From JACCVL01 sp038232655 (lineage in GTDB: Bacteria; Actinomycetota; Actinomycetes; Propionibacteriales; Nocardioidaceae), in assembly GCA_038232655.1 (NCBI GenBank), contig JBBSNM010000004.1, positions 1 through 62,030 of the forward strand: a DNA stretch of 62,030 bases, in the 5' to 3' direction. Below the pieces are notes generated by a model. It ran no database searches, was not told where the DNA came from, and saw only the letters and a program-made list of their open reading frames with translations. Made by a program: the position numbers and the translations under genes. Each line of letters starts with the position of its first letter. The stretch's first letter is position 1. Shown piece by piece: positions 1 to 8,550 of this stretch.

Positions 1-1043
1 AGGTACTGCGTGCTGACGCCCACGAAGCTGACGTCGACCACCTGCGCGATGCCGAGGCTGTTGGTGTCCCGGTCGGCGGTGGCCCGCTCACCCGCGGCGG
101 CGTCGGGCTGGGCGAGGAACATCTTCTCTGGGCGCACCCCCAGCCACACCTTGCCCTCGGTGACCCGGGCCCGGCTGCGAGGCACCCGCACCTTGGCGCC
201 CTGGGCATCGACCACGAGGTGGTCGCCGTCGCGGCCGCTGATGTCGGCGGCCACCAGATTGGACTGGCCGAGGAAGTTCGCGACGAAGGTGGTGCGCGGG
301 CTCTCGTACAGCTCACCGGGCGAGCCGAGCTGCTCGATCAGGCCGGCGTTCATCACCGCGATAGTGTCGGCCATCGTCATGGCCTCCTCCTGGTCGTGGG
401 TGACGTGCACGAAGGTGGTGCCGACCTCGCCCTGGATCGACTTGAGCTCGATCTGCATCTGCCGTCGGAGCTTCAGGTCAAGCGCGCCGAGCGGCTCGTC
501 GAGCAGCAGCACCTGGGGTGAGTTGATCAGCGCCCGGGCCAGGGCCACCCGCTGCTGCTGGCCGCCGGACAGCTGAGCGGGCTTGCGGCCGGCCAGGTTG
601 CCCAGCTCGACCAGGTCGAGCATCTCCCGCACGGGAGCCGCGACGTCTCGCCGTCCCCGCCGCCGCAGCCCGAAGGCGACGTTCTCGTACACCGTCAGGT
701 GGGGGAACAGGGCATAGCTCTGGAAGACGGTGTTGACCGGACGCCGGTAGGGCTTGTCCCAGGTGATGTCACTGTCGCCCAGCAGCACCTGGCCGTCAGT
801 GGGCACCTCCAGGCCGGCGACCATGCGCAGCGTTGTGGTCTTGCCGCAGCCCGACGGCCCGAGCAGGGCGAAGAACGACCCGGCGGGGATGACGAGGTCG
901 AGGTCGTCGACGGCAACGAAGTCGCCGAACCGCTTGGTCAGCGACCGCAGCCGCAGGTCGCCGGGGGGTGGGGCGCCGGCGGTGTGGTTACTGGCACGGT
1001 GGCCGCCGGCGGGTGGGTGCTCGGCGTCGGGGTCTGGGGGCAT
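1..1043 (-). CDS. potA: PotA-type polyamine ABC transporter ATPase (3' end cut by window edge)
   Basis: ATP-binding subunit of a spermidine/putrescine importer; it powers uptake of substrate delivered by the PotD lipoprotein. The minus frame is open from the ATG at 1043 to the window edge (347 codons). Walker A GPSGCGKT lies at about residues 62-69. The LSGGQQQRVALARAL signature, the Walker B stretch LLLDEPLGALD and the H-loop THDQEEAMTMAD follow, and then the start of a C-terminal regulatory (TOBE-like) domain. It begins 6 bp after the potD stop, so the two are one operon; permease genes are presumably just outside the window. The first 30 residues are low-complexity and may not all be translated. 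Assignment to polyamines rests on potD; the ATPase alone could fit other type I importers. Confidence 0.93.
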   Translation of the reverse strand, partial: MPPDPDAEHPPAGGHRASNHTAGAPPPGDLRLRSLTKRFGDFVAVDDLDLVIPAGSFFALLGPSGCGKTTTLRMVAGLEVPTDGQVLLGDSDITWDKPYRRPVNTVFQSYALFPHLTVYENVAFGLRRRGRRDVAAPVREMLDLVELGNLAGRKPAQLSGGQQQRVALARALINSPQVLLLDEPLGALDLKLRRQMQIELKSIQGEVGTTFVHVTHDQEEAMTMADTIAVMNAGLIEQLGSPGELYESPRTTFVANFLGQSNLVAADISGRDGDHLVVDAQGAKVRVPRSRARVTEGKVWLGVRPEKMFLAQPDAAAGERATADRDTNSLGIAQVVDVSFVGVSTQY

Positions 1044-1049
1044 GGACGC

Positions 1050-2258
1050 TCAGGCTCCGATGACCCGGGAGAAGTCGCTCTGGTAGGCCTTCTCCTGCTC
1101 GGGGTCCAACCCCATGAAGTCGAAAGTCTTGGCCAGCAGCTGCTCGTCGGGGAAGATCAGCACGTTCTCGGACAGGTCGGGGTCGATCTTGGTCATGGCC
1201 TCCTGAGCGCCCTGCACCGGGCAGATGTAGTTGACCCAGGCGACCAGCTCGGCGGCGACCTCCGGCTGGTAGTAGAAGTCCATCAGCTTCTCGGCGTTGG
1301 TCTTGTGGGTCGCCTTGTTGGGCACCAGCGAGTTGTCACTCCACAGCGCCAGCCCCTCCTCGGGGGCGACGAACTTGATCGCCGGGTTCTTGAACTGCAG
1401 CTGGATGACGTCGCCGGACCAGGCCTCGCAGGCCAGCAGGTTGCCCTGGGCGAGATCTTGGCGGTACTCGTTGCCGGTGAACTGGCGGACCTGCCCGGAG
1501 TCCTTCACCTGCTCCAGGCGCTCCAACGCGGTCCCCCACTCGTCGTCGGTGAAATCGGTCGGGTCGGCGCCGGTGACCAGCAGCATGAACAGCATCGTGT
1601 CCGGCATCTCGGTCAGCAGCGACATCCGGCCCTTGAGGTCGGGCCGGGTGAGCAGGTCCTCGAAGGAGCCCACCTCGTCGACCTCGTCGGCGTTGTAGGC
1701 GATGCCGGTGAGCCCGCTCTGCCAGGGCACGCTGTACTTGCGCTCGGGGTCCCAGGACGGGCTGCGCAGGCTCTTGATCAGGTTGGCGTCGACGTTGGGC
1801 AGGTTGGCCTTGTCCAGCTCCTGCAGCCAGCCCAGACCCAGCATCTTGGCGGCCATCCAGTCGGTGAGCGTGAACATGTCCCGCCCCGTCGACTCGCAGG
1901 CACCCAGCTGGTTGCGCACCTTGCCGTAGAAGTCGCTGTTGTCGTTGACGTCGTCGTTGTACTCGACGTCGATCCCGGTCTGCTTCATGAACGCGTTGAG
2001 GGTGGAGTCCTTCTGCTTGCGCGGGTCGATGTAGGCCGGCCAGTTCGACCAGTTGACGATCGCCTCCTCACTTGAGAGGTCCTCGCTGGTGCACGACTCG
2101 CTCTCCTGGCTGGTCCCCTCGACCCCGCAGGCCGACAGCAGCCCACCACCGGCCACACCGAGTGCGCCGGCGGAGGCGCCACGCAGCAGCGAGCGCCGGC
2201 TGACAGGCGTGCTGAGACCGCGTGGCGGGGTCACGAGGAGCCGGTGACGGTTACTCAT
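1050..2258 (-). CDS. potD: PotD-type polyamine-binding lipoprotein
   Basis: Extracytoplasmic solute-binding protein of the polyamine importer. The 402-residue product has a twin-arginine motif, SRRSLLRG, at about residues 21-28, followed by a short hydrophobic stretch and a lipobox, LLSAC, near residue 44. This suggests Tat export and lipid anchoring. The mature part has the spermidine/putrescine-binding pattern NWSNWPAYIDP and a conserved LACEAWSGD segment. An AAGGA Shine-Dalgarno sequence lies just before the ATG. It is first in an operon with potA and stands next to an amine-oxidase gene pair and a ruined aldehyde dehydrogenase gene, so the locus looks like a former polyamine uptake-and-use cluster. 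Substrate is inferred from family similarity. Confidence 0.93.
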   Translation of the reverse strand: MSNRHRLLVTPPRGLSTPVSRRSLLRGASAGALGVAGGGLLSACGVEGTSQESESCTSEDLSSEEAIVNWSNWPAYIDPRKQKDSTLNAFMKQTGIDVEYNDDVNDNSDFYGKVRNQLGACESTGRDMFTLTDWMAAKMLGLGWLQELDKANLPNVDANLIKSLRSPSWDPERKYSVPWQSGLTGIAYNADEVDEVGSFEDLLTRPDLKGRMSLLTEMPDTMLFMLLVTGADPTDFTDDEWGTALERLEQVKDSGQVRQFTGNEYRQDLAQGNLLACEAWSGDVIQLQFKNPAIKFVAPEEGLALWSDNSLVPNKATHKTNAEKLMDFYYQPEVAAELVAWVNYICPVQGAQEAMTKIDPDLSENVLIFPDEQLLAKTFDFMGLDPEQEKAYQSDFSRVIGA

Positions 2259-2307
2259 GGGTGGTGTCCTTCCATCGGAATCATCCGGGTCATCGGGGTC
2301 TTCGGGG

Positions 2308-2659
2308 TCATCGGGGCGAGCGGTCGGTGAACACGGTGCGGTGCCAGGGCTTGCGCGCCGTGCCGGTCACATCCAGCATGACGTGCTTGACCTGGGGTTA
2401 GTCGTCCAGCGAATAGCGCCCGGGTGGCGGCGGTGCAGTCCTGTCCGGTGTTGCTCAGCGCACCCGCGACCGCACCGTGCACGGCCGCCTCCAGGTCGGC
2501 GGGACCGGCCAGGTCGGCGGCGACCAGCACGTCGCCGGTCGCGGGGTCGATGACGCCGACCGCCGCACCCGCCGTACCGGCTCGACGCACGCCGCCGACA
2601 TAGCTGTGACCGGAGCTGCCCACGCGGCGAATGCTCGCAGAACTGAGCCACGCAGACAA
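2308..2659 (-). pseudogene. Collapsed gamma-aminobutyraldehyde dehydrogenase remnant
   Basis: Three non-adjacent pieces of one aldehyde dehydrogenase lie within 350 bp on the minus strand. About 2602-2475 encodes an N-terminal part with IDPATGDVLVAADLAGPADL. It joins directly, near 2470, to the catalytic cysteine segment SNTGQDCTAATR (to about 2420). In another frame, 2395-2308 encodes the C-terminus VKHVMLDVTGTARKPWHRTV, ending at a TGA. A normal enzyme is about 470-500 residues, so roughly three quarters is missing and the frame is broken. Family assignment rests on the GQDCTAA and KHVM...RKPWHRT motifs typical of aminobutyraldehyde dehydrogenases. In related clusters this enzyme oxidises the aldehyde made from putrescine. 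Confidence 0.8.
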
Positions 2660-2739
2660 GCGATTCCGTCGTCACGATTGTGTTTCACTACGGATTACGA
2701 AAGCCTAGGCCTTGTGCAATGGCGGTCTGCACGGTCAGG

Positions 2740-3225
2740 ATGCATGGCGTGACGCGACGAACGGACGGCTCGGGGCGGTCGGCTCTCGACGCGACCTCGA
2801 AGGCGATCATCGAACAGCTGCAGCAAGACGGTCGGCGCCCGTACGCAGCGATCGGCAAGGCCGTCGGGTTGTCGGAGGCAGCCGTGCGGCAGCGCGTGCA
2901 GCGGCTGGTCGACAGCGGCGCGATGCAGATCGTCGCCGTCACCGACCCGCTCGAGCTCGGCTTCGCCCGCCAGGCGATGATCGGCATCCGCGTCGAGGGC
3001 GAGCTCGACTCCGTCGCCGACGCGCTCGCAGTGATGGCCGAGATCGACTACGTGGTGATCACCGCCGGCAGCTTCGACCTGCTGGCCGAGGTGGTCTGCG
3101 AGAGCGACGAGGAGCTGCTCGACATCTTGTCGCACCGCATCCGCGCGCTGCCGGGTGTGCGCTCGACCGAGACGTTCGTCTACCTCCGGCTGCGCAAGCA
3201 GACCTACGCCTGGGGTGTGCGCTGA
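2740..3225 (+). CDS. Lrp/AsnC family transcriptional regulator
   Basis: Feast/famine regulator of about 161 residues. The N-terminal helix-turn-helix begins near LDATSKAIIEQLQQDGR and includes AAIGKAVGLSEAAVRQRVQR. The C-terminal half is the RAM ligand-binding domain with the pattern YVVITAGSFDLLAEV. The start is uncertain: an in-frame ATG at 2680 would add 20 poorly conserved residues, and a GTG at 2749 is also possible; I chose the ATG at 2740. It is divergent from the potD side and is followed within 8 bp by an FAD oxidase gene, so it probably controls amine use. The stretch 2665-2705 just upstream is less GC-rich and is the likely promoter. Confidence 0.88.
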   Translation: MHGVTRRTDGSGRSALDATSKAIIEQLQQDGRRPYAAIGKAVGLSEAAVRQRVQRLVDSGAMQIVAVTDPLELGFARQAMIGIRVEGELDSVADALAVMAEIDYVVITAGSFDLLAEVVCESDEELLDILSHRIRALPGVRSTETFVYLRLRKQTYAWGVR

Positions 3226-3233
3226 GCCCGGCC

Positions 3234-4628
3234 GTGGCGCCGGCGTACGGCTCGCTGTCGCTGTGGCATGCCACCGCCGACGAGGACTGGTCGCCGCGAG
3301 CTCGGCTGCCAGGCTCGACCGCCGTGGACGTGGCCATCGTCGGTGCCGGCTTCACCGGGCTGTGGACCGCCTACCACCTATCCCTCGCGGACCCGACGTT
3401 GCGCATCGCCGTGCTCGAGCGCGAGGTGGCCGGTTTCGGCGCGTCCGGTCGGAACGGCGGCTGGTGCTCGGCGCTGTTCCCCGCCTCGGCGGCGCACCTG
3501 GCCCGGGCCGCGGGTTCCCACGGCGGCCGCGACGGGGCGGTGCGCCAGCTGCGCGCCCTGCAAGACAGCGTGCGCGACGTCGGCAGGATCGCCACGGCCG
3601 AGGGCATCGGCGCGCAGTACGCACGCGGTGGCACGGTGTCGCTGGCCCGAACCCCTGCGCAGCTGCGGCGGCTGCGCGCCCAGGTGCGCAAGGCCCGCGA
3701 CTGGGGACAGGACGTGGACGACCTGCGGCTGCTGGATGCCGGCGAGGCACGGGCCCGGGTGGCCGCCAGCGGCGTGCTCGGCGCGACCTGGACGCCGCAC
3801 TGCGCCGCGGTCCACCCCGCCCGGCTGGTGCGCGGGCTGGCCCGTGCGGTCGAACGACGCGGCGTGCGGGTGTTCGAGCACACCGCCGTGCGGGCGATCG
3901 CGGCCGGCCGGGTCGACACCGACGCCGGGCGGGTGCGGGCCGACGTCGTGGTGCGTGCGGCCGAGGGCTACACCGGCTCGCTCCGCGGAGAGGACCGCAC
4001 CCTGGTGCCCATCTACTCGCTGATGGTGGCGACCGAGCCGCTGACGGCCGACGTGTGGTCCCAGCTGGGCGTGGCGGGGCGGGAGACGTTCACCGACCTG
4101 CGGCACCTGTTGATCTATGCCCAGCGCACCGCCGACGGGCGACTCGCCCTGGGCGGTCGCGGCGCCCCATACCACTTCGGTTCCCGGGTGCTGCCGGCCT
4201 TCGACAACGAGCCGCGGGTGTTCGACGCGCTGCAGGCGACGGTCCGTGAGCTCTTCCCCGTCCTTGACGGTGTGCGCTTCACCCACCGCTGGGGCGGGGT
4301 GCTCGGGGTGCCGCGTGACTGGCACGCCTCGGTCGGGCTCGACCGGGCGAGCGGGCTCGCGTGGGCGGGGGGCTACGTGGGCGACGGAGTCGGCTCCGCA
4401 CAGCTGGCCGGGCGGACGCTGGCCGACCTGGTCACCGGACGCGACAGCGACCTGGTGCGGCTGCCGTGGGTGGGGCACCGGTCACGGCGCTGGGCGCCCG
4501 AACCGTTGCGGTGGCTGCAGATCAACGCCGGGCTGCAGGCGATGGCCGCCGCCGACGTCGAGGAGCAGATCACGGGCAGGCCGAGCCTGCTCGCCCGGGC
4601 GGTGTCGCCGTTCGTCGGCGGCCACTAA
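3234..4628 (+). CDS. FAD-dependent oxidoreductase (gamma-glutamylputrescine oxidase-like, DAO family)
   Basis: Predicted flavin amine oxidase of 464 residues. The N-terminal dinucleotide-binding motif VDVAIVGAGFTGLWTAYHL starts near residue 31, and FGASGRNGGW is the conserved flavin-contact segment near residue 70. The C-terminal part has THRWGGVLGVPRDWHASVGL and GYVGDGVGSAQLAGR, typical of the glycine-oxidase/PuuB-like DAO fold. The start is taken as the GTG at 3234, 8 bp after the Lrp stop. The context (Lrp regulator, polyamine transporter, dead aminobutyraldehyde dehydrogenase) suggests oxidative deamination of putrescine or its glutamyl derivative. The exact substrate cannot be read from sequence. 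Confidence 0.88.
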   Translation: MAPAYGSLSLWHATADEDWSPRARLPGSTAVDVAIVGAGFTGLWTAYHLSLADPTLRIAVLEREVAGFGASGRNGGWCSALFPASAAHLARAAGSHGGRDGAVRQLRALQDSVRDVGRIATAEGIGAQYARGGTVSLARTPAQLRRLRAQVRKARDWGQDVDDLRLLDAGEARARVAASGVLGATWTPHCAAVHPARLVRGLARAVERRGVRVFEHTAVRAIAAGRVDTDAGRVRADVVVRAAEGYTGSLRGEDRTLVPIYSLMVATEPLTADVWSQLGVAGRETFTDLRHLLIYAQRTADGRLALGGRGAPYHFGSRVLPAFDNEPRVFDALQATVRELFPVLDGVRFTHRWGGVLGVPRDWHASVGLDRASGLAWAGGYVGDGVGSAQLAGRTLADLVTGRDSDLVRLPWVGHRSRRWAPEPLRWLQINAGLQAMAAADVEEQITGRPSLLARAVSPFVGGH

Positions 4629-4685
4629 CCCTGGCCCCGCTCACCTCCACCTCCCCCGCCTCCTTTCCGCCCGCTGGCGGTGGGG

Positions 4686-6563
4686 TCACAGGAGCGGGCG
4701 CAGGGTGTCCAGCACCCCCGGATCCTCGATGGTCGACGGCGCTACCACGTCCTTGCCGTCGGCGATGTCGCGCATCGACCGGCGCAAGATCTTGCCCGAC
4801 CGGGTCTTGGGCAGCGCCGGCACGACCACGACCGTGCGCAGCGCGGCGACCGCACCGATCTGGTCGCGTACCGCGGCGACCAGCTCGGCCTGGAGCTCGT
4901 CGGGGTCGACGTCGACCCCCGACGTGAGGACGACGTACCCGCGCGGCAACTGGCCCTTCATCTCATCGGCAACCCCGACGACGGCGCACTCGGCCACGGC
5001 GGGGTGCTCGGCGAGCACAGCCTCCATCGAGCCGGTCGACAGCCGGTGCCCGGCGACGTTGATCACGTCGTCGGTGCGGCCCATCACGTACAGGTAGCCG
5101 TCCTCGTCGACGTACCCACCGTCGCCGGACAGGTAGTAGCCCTCGTGCGCCGCGAGGTACGACTCGACGAACCGCTCGTCGTCGTTCCACAAGGTGGGCA
5201 GCGCACCGGGCGGCAGCGGCAACGCCACGCAGATCGCGCCCTCCACCCCCGGCGGGCACTCCTGCCCGGACGTGTCGAGCACCCGCACGTCCCACCCAGG
5301 TACCGGCACCGTCGGCGAGCCGGGCTTGATCGGCATCGGCTCGAGCCCGCGCAGGTTCGCGGCGATCGACCAGCCGGTCTCGGTCTGCCACCAGTGGTCG
5401 ATGACCGGCACACCGAGGGTGGCGGCGGCCCACTCGTAGGTGTCGGGGTCGAGCCGCTCCCCGGCCAGGAACAGCGTCCGCAGGCTCGAGACGTCGTGGT
5501 CGGCGAGCAGGTCGGCATCCGGGTCGGCCTTGCGGATCGCCCGGAACGCGGTCGGCGCCGTGAACAAGGCGCTGACCCCGTGCTCGGCGACCACCCGCCA
5601 GAACGCGCCGGCGTCGGGGGTGCCGACCGGCTTGCCCTCGTACAGCACCGAGGTGGCACCGACCAGCAGCGGGGCGTACACGATGTAGGAGTGGCCGACG
5701 ACCCAGCCGACGTCGGAGGCGGTCCACCACACGTCGCCCGGCGACACGTCGTAGACGGCCGACATCGACCAGGCGAGCGCGACGGCATGACCGCCGTTGT
5801 CGCGCACGATGCCCTTGGGCGTGCCGGTGGTACCCGACGTGTACAGCACGTAGAGCGGGTCGGTCGCCGCAACCTCGACGCACTCGGCCGGTTCGGCGCG
5901 TCCGGCCGACATCGCCACCGCCCAGTCGACGTCGCGTCCCTCGACCATGCTCGCCTCCGCCTGCGGGCGTTGCAGCACCACGCAGAAGTCCGGCTCGTGG
6001 CTCGCGCGCTCGAGCGCCCGATCGAGCAGCGGCTTGTACTCCACCACCCGGGTGGGTTCGATACCGCACGAGGCAGAGACGATGACCGTGGGCTGGGCGT
6101 CGTCGATGCGGGTCGCGAGCTCGTTCGGCGCGAACCCACCGAAGACGACCGAGTGCACGGCGCCGAGCCGGGCGCAGGCCAGCATCGCCACCACCGCCTC
6201 GGGCACCATCGGCATATAGATCACGACCCGGTCGCCCTTGCCGACACCCAACCGGCGCAGCGCACCGGCCAGGGCCGCCACCTCCTCGGTGAGCTGGGCG
6301 TACGTCAGGGTCCGCTGCGACTCGGTCACCGGGCTGTCGTAGATGATCGCCGGTTGGTTGGCCCGACCACCAGCCACGTGCCGGTCGAGCGCGTTGAAGC
6401 AGGTGTTGAGCGTGCCGTCCGGATACCACCGAGCATGCTGCAGGTCGGAGCGGTCCAGCACCTGCTGTGGTCGGTGGATCCAGTCGATCGCGGCGGCCTG
6501 CTCGCCCCAGAAGCCCTCGGGGTCGTCGATGCTGCGGCGGTACGTCTGCTGATAGTCACCCAT
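4686..6563 (-). CDS. prpE: Propionyl-CoA synthetase (PrpE-type acyl-CoA ligase)
   Basis: AMP-forming acyl-CoA ligase of 625 residues, activating propionate or acetate to the CoA ester. The N-terminus FWGEQAAAIDWIHRPQQVLD is the acetyl/propionyl-CoA synthetase entry domain. The P-loop reads YTSGTTGTPKGIVRD, the adenylate-binding segment DHWWQTETGW follows, and the C-terminal catalytic lysine lies in KTRSGKILRR. The length and the GIVRD and DHWWQTETGWSIA patterns favour PrpE over AcsA. The frame stays open upstream to 6734, but the family starts at MGDYQQTYRRS, so the ATG at 6563 is chosen. It converges on the FAD oxidase gene; 4667-4680 between them holds a small 5-bp hairpin. Confidence 0.9.
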   Translation of the reverse strand: MGDYQQTYRRSIDDPEGFWGEQAAAIDWIHRPQQVLDRSDLQHARWYPDGTLNTCFNALDRHVAGGRANQPAIIYDSPVTESQRTLTYAQLTEEVAALAGALRRLGVGKGDRVVIYMPMVPEAVVAMLACARLGAVHSVVFGGFAPNELATRIDDAQPTVIVSASCGIEPTRVVEYKPLLDRALERASHEPDFCVVLQRPQAEASMVEGRDVDWAVAMSAGRAEPAECVEVAATDPLYVLYTSGTTGTPKGIVRDNGGHAVALAWSMSAVYDVSPGDVWWTASDVGWVVGHSYIVYAPLLVGATSVLYEGKPVGTPDAGAFWRVVAEHGVSALFTAPTAFRAIRKADPDADLLADHDVSSLRTLFLAGERLDPDTYEWAAATLGVPVIDHWWQTETGWSIAANLRGLEPMPIKPGSPTVPVPGWDVRVLDTSGQECPPGVEGAICVALPLPPGALPTLWNDDERFVESYLAAHEGYYLSGDGGYVDEDGYLYVMGRTDDVINVAGHRLSTGSMEAVLAEHPAVAECAVVGVADEMKGQLPRGYVVLTSGVDVDPDELQAELVAAVRDQIGAVAALRTVVVVPALPKTRSGKILRRSMRDIADGKDVVAPSTIEDPGVLDTLRPLL

Positions 6564-6682
6564 GAGGACATCTACCCACGAGCGGGTCCGTGCCCGCCAC
6601 CCCTGGGCGAAAACCGCTCGCACAGTCCAGCCGGTTGCCAACATGCTGCGCGCATCGTCCACGTGCGAGAGGAGGCGCCGAG

Positions 6683-7272
6683 ATGTCCGCCACTGTCCGT
6701 GGGGCCGTACGCCTGCCCCACTCGCGACGCGCACCTGGTTGAGCCGCCGGCGGCGGCCGTCGGGGTGGCGTCACCCGCAACACCCCCGACGCCCGCGCGC
6801 TGGCACGCTCCACCGCGCACGGGCGGTCGGTCGCCGCCGGGCAGTGGGCGGTCGCCGCGTGGCAGGCGCTGTGCACGCTCTGGTCGGCGGGCCTGCCGGT
6901 GCCCTACCCGGTGCAGGTCGACGGGATCGAGCTGTTGATGGAGGACGTGTCGGTCGACGGCGCCGCCGCCCCCAGGCTCGCGCAGACCCGGCCCGACCGG
7001 TGTTGCGGGACGCCTGGTTCGACCAGCTGCGCCAGGCGATGGGCTGCTCGCCCGGTGGCAGCTCGCGCACGGCGACCTGTCTGCCTACAACATCCTCGCC
7101 GCCGGCGAGCGGCTGGTGATCATCGACGCAGGTGGTCGACATCGTCGGCAACCCGTGCGGCGCCGAGCTGCTGCTACGCGACTGCACCAACGTCTGCCGG
7201 CGGGTCCGTGCCCGCGGAGCCGAGGTCGACGAGCACGACCTGTTCGGCGAGCTGGTGGCGCAGGCCTGGTGA
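6683..7272 (+). pseudogene. RIO1-family Ser/Thr kinase pseudogene, frameshifted and 5'-deleted
   Basis: Pieces of a RIO-type protein kinase run in order on the plus strand but change frame. The 6776-6990 segment encodes GQWAVAAWQALCTLWSAGLP, VPYPVQVDGIELLMEDV and AAPRLAQTRP. The next frame gives LRDAWFDQLRQAM (about 7005-7045), then another gives LAHGDLSAYNILAAGERLVI with the catalytic HGDLSAYN loop, and a return gives VVDIVGNPCGAELLLRD to a TGA at 7270. The upstream ATP-binding lobe is absent. A good GAGGAGG site precedes an ATG at 6683 in the first frame, but a TGA at 6740 stops it. Family identity comes from the HGDLSxYN and VDxVxNP motifs of bacterial RIO kinases. Confidence 0.82.
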
Positions 7273-7306
7273 GGTGCACCGGCCAGCACCGGACCGTCCC
7301 GGGGTC

Positions 7307-7362
7307 GAGTGCGGCGTTTGCGTTCACCGCGGACCCGCTCGGTGACCCTTAACGCCGCATTC
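7307..7362. terminator. Interrupted hairpin between convergent genes
   Basis: GAGTGCGGCGTT (7307-7318) pairs with AACGCCGCATTC (7351-7362) with one non-Watson-Crick position. After a 3-nt internal loop, GTTCACCG pairs with CGGTGACC, again with one mismatch, around a 10-nt loop. It lies between the RIO pseudogene and the rlmN 3' end, so a bidirectional terminator is the simplest reading. There is no U-tract. Confidence 0.5.
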
Positions 7363-7375
7363 GGCGCAGGACCCG

Positions 7376-7436
7376 CCGGTCAGGAGGGGGCCGGCCAGGA
7401 GTAGGGCCGGCCAGGAGTAGGCCGGTCAGGAGGGTG
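7376..7436. repeat. Four-copy 15-16 bp tandem repeat at the rlmN 3' end
   Basis: Units starting at 7376, 7391, 7407 and 7422 share CCGG[CT]CAGGAG followed by a short G-rich tail. The last unit contains the rlmN stop codon (7426-7428), so copies may have arisen by slippage from the gene end outward. Confidence 0.7.
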
Positions 7437-8550
7437 CGGGCCCGGGCGCCGCCGCCAGCTGCCCGCAGGCGCCGTCGATCTCCCGTCCGCGGGTGTCCCG
7501 GACGGTGGTCGGCACCCCCTTGGCGACCAACCGGCGGACGAACTCCGCCTCGTCGGCGGGGTCGGAGGCGGTCCAGCGCGACCCTGGTGTGGGGTTGAGC
7601 GGGATCAGGTTGACGTGCACCCAGCCCCAGTCGCCGTACGAGCGCAGCAGGTCGCCGAGCAGGTCGGCGCGCCAGGCCTGGTCGTTGATGCCGCGCATCA
7701 TGGCGTACTCGATGGACACCCGGCGCCGGGTTCGCGCGGCGTACCGCCAGGCCGCCTGGACCGCCTCGGCCACCTTCCACCGCGTGTTCACCGGGACCAG
7801 CTCGTCGCGCAGCTTGTCGTCGGGGGCGTGCAGGGACAGCGCCAGGGTCACCGGGATCCCTTCGTCGGCGAGCTGGTGCATCCGCGGCACCAGGCCGACG
7901 GTCGACACCGTCACCCCGCGGGCGGACATCCCGAGCCCGTCGGGTGCGCGGTCGGTCAGCCGGCGGACGGCTGCCAGCACGGCCCGGTAGTTGGCCAGCG
8001 GCTCGCCCATGCCCATGAACACCACGTTCGAGACCCGGCCGGGACCGCCGGGCACCTCGTCGCGGGCCAGCGCCCGGGCGCCGGCCAGCACCTGCTCGAC
8101 GATCTCGGCGGCGGACATGTTGCGCTGCAGCCCGCCCTGGCCGGTGGCGCAGAACGGGCAGGCCATGCCGCACCCGGCCTGCGACGACACGCACATCGTC
8201 ACCCGACCGGGGTAGCGCATCAGCACCGACTCGACCAGCGCCCCGTCGTGCAGCCGCCACAGCGTCTTGCGGGTGGTGCCGTTGTCTGCCTGCATGGTGC
8301 GCAGCGGTGTCATCAGCCTCGGCAGCAGCCCGTCCATCAGCCGGTCGCGCGTCGCGGCCGGCAGGTCGGTCATCTGCGCCGGGTCGTCCACCAGCCGGCC
8401 GAAGTAGTGGTGCGACAACTGCTTGGCCCGAAAGGCCGGCTCGTCGAGGGCGACGACCGCCGCCGCCCGCTCACCCGCAGACAGGTCCGCGAGATGGCGC
8501 GGTGGCTTCGCGCGAGCCCGCGGCTCGTCGAAGACCAGCGGGAGGGACAT
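7426..8550 (-). CDS. rlmN: Dual-specificity 23S rRNA/tRNA m2A methyltransferase RlmN
   Basis: Radical SAM enzyme that methylates C2 of A2503 in 23S rRNA and, in some species, A37 of tRNAs. The 374-residue product has the iron-sulfur motif CGMACPFC with cysteines at 127, 131 and 134. It also has the SLHAPDDKLRDELVPVN and YAMMRGINDQ segments of the family, and a late GACGQLAA containing the methylated-cysteine position. The start at 8550 begins MSLPLVFDEP; an upstream ATG at 8628 would add unconserved residues. It is downstream of cdsA with 159 bp between, as in many actinomycetes. Confidence 0.95.
   Translation of the reverse strand: MSLPLVFDEPRARAKPPRHLADLSAGERAAAVVALDEPAFRAKQLSHHYFGRLVDDPAQMTDLPAATRDRLMDGLLPRLMTPLRTMQADNGTTRKTLWRLHDGALVESVLMRYPGRVTMCVSSQAGCGMACPFCATGQGGLQRNMSAAEIVEQVLAGARALARDEVPGGPGRVSNVVFMGMGEPLANYRAVLAAVRRLTDRAPDGLGMSARGVTVSTVGLVPRMHQLADEGIPVTLALSLHAPDDKLRDELVPVNTRWKVAEAVQAAWRYAARTRRRVSIEYAMMRGINDQAWRADLLGDLLRSYGDWGWVHVNLIPLNPTPGSRWTASDPADEAEFVRRLVAKGVPTTVRDTRGREIDGACGQLAAAPGPAPS

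Noticed and set aside
2270..2320. GTCATCGGGG-type short repeats as a regulatory array
   Set aside because: Only a few imperfect copies lie in the dead ALDH 3' end and the potD leader; low-complexity sequence suffices.
4680..6938. Long open plus-strand frame opposite prpE
   Set aside because: It is an antisense shadow of a clear acyl-CoA ligase; the residues are Arg/Gly/His-rich with no domain. High GC leaves such frames open.
7376..7436. CRISPR-like array
   Set aside because: Units are 15-16 bp with no spacers; this is a simple tandem repeat.
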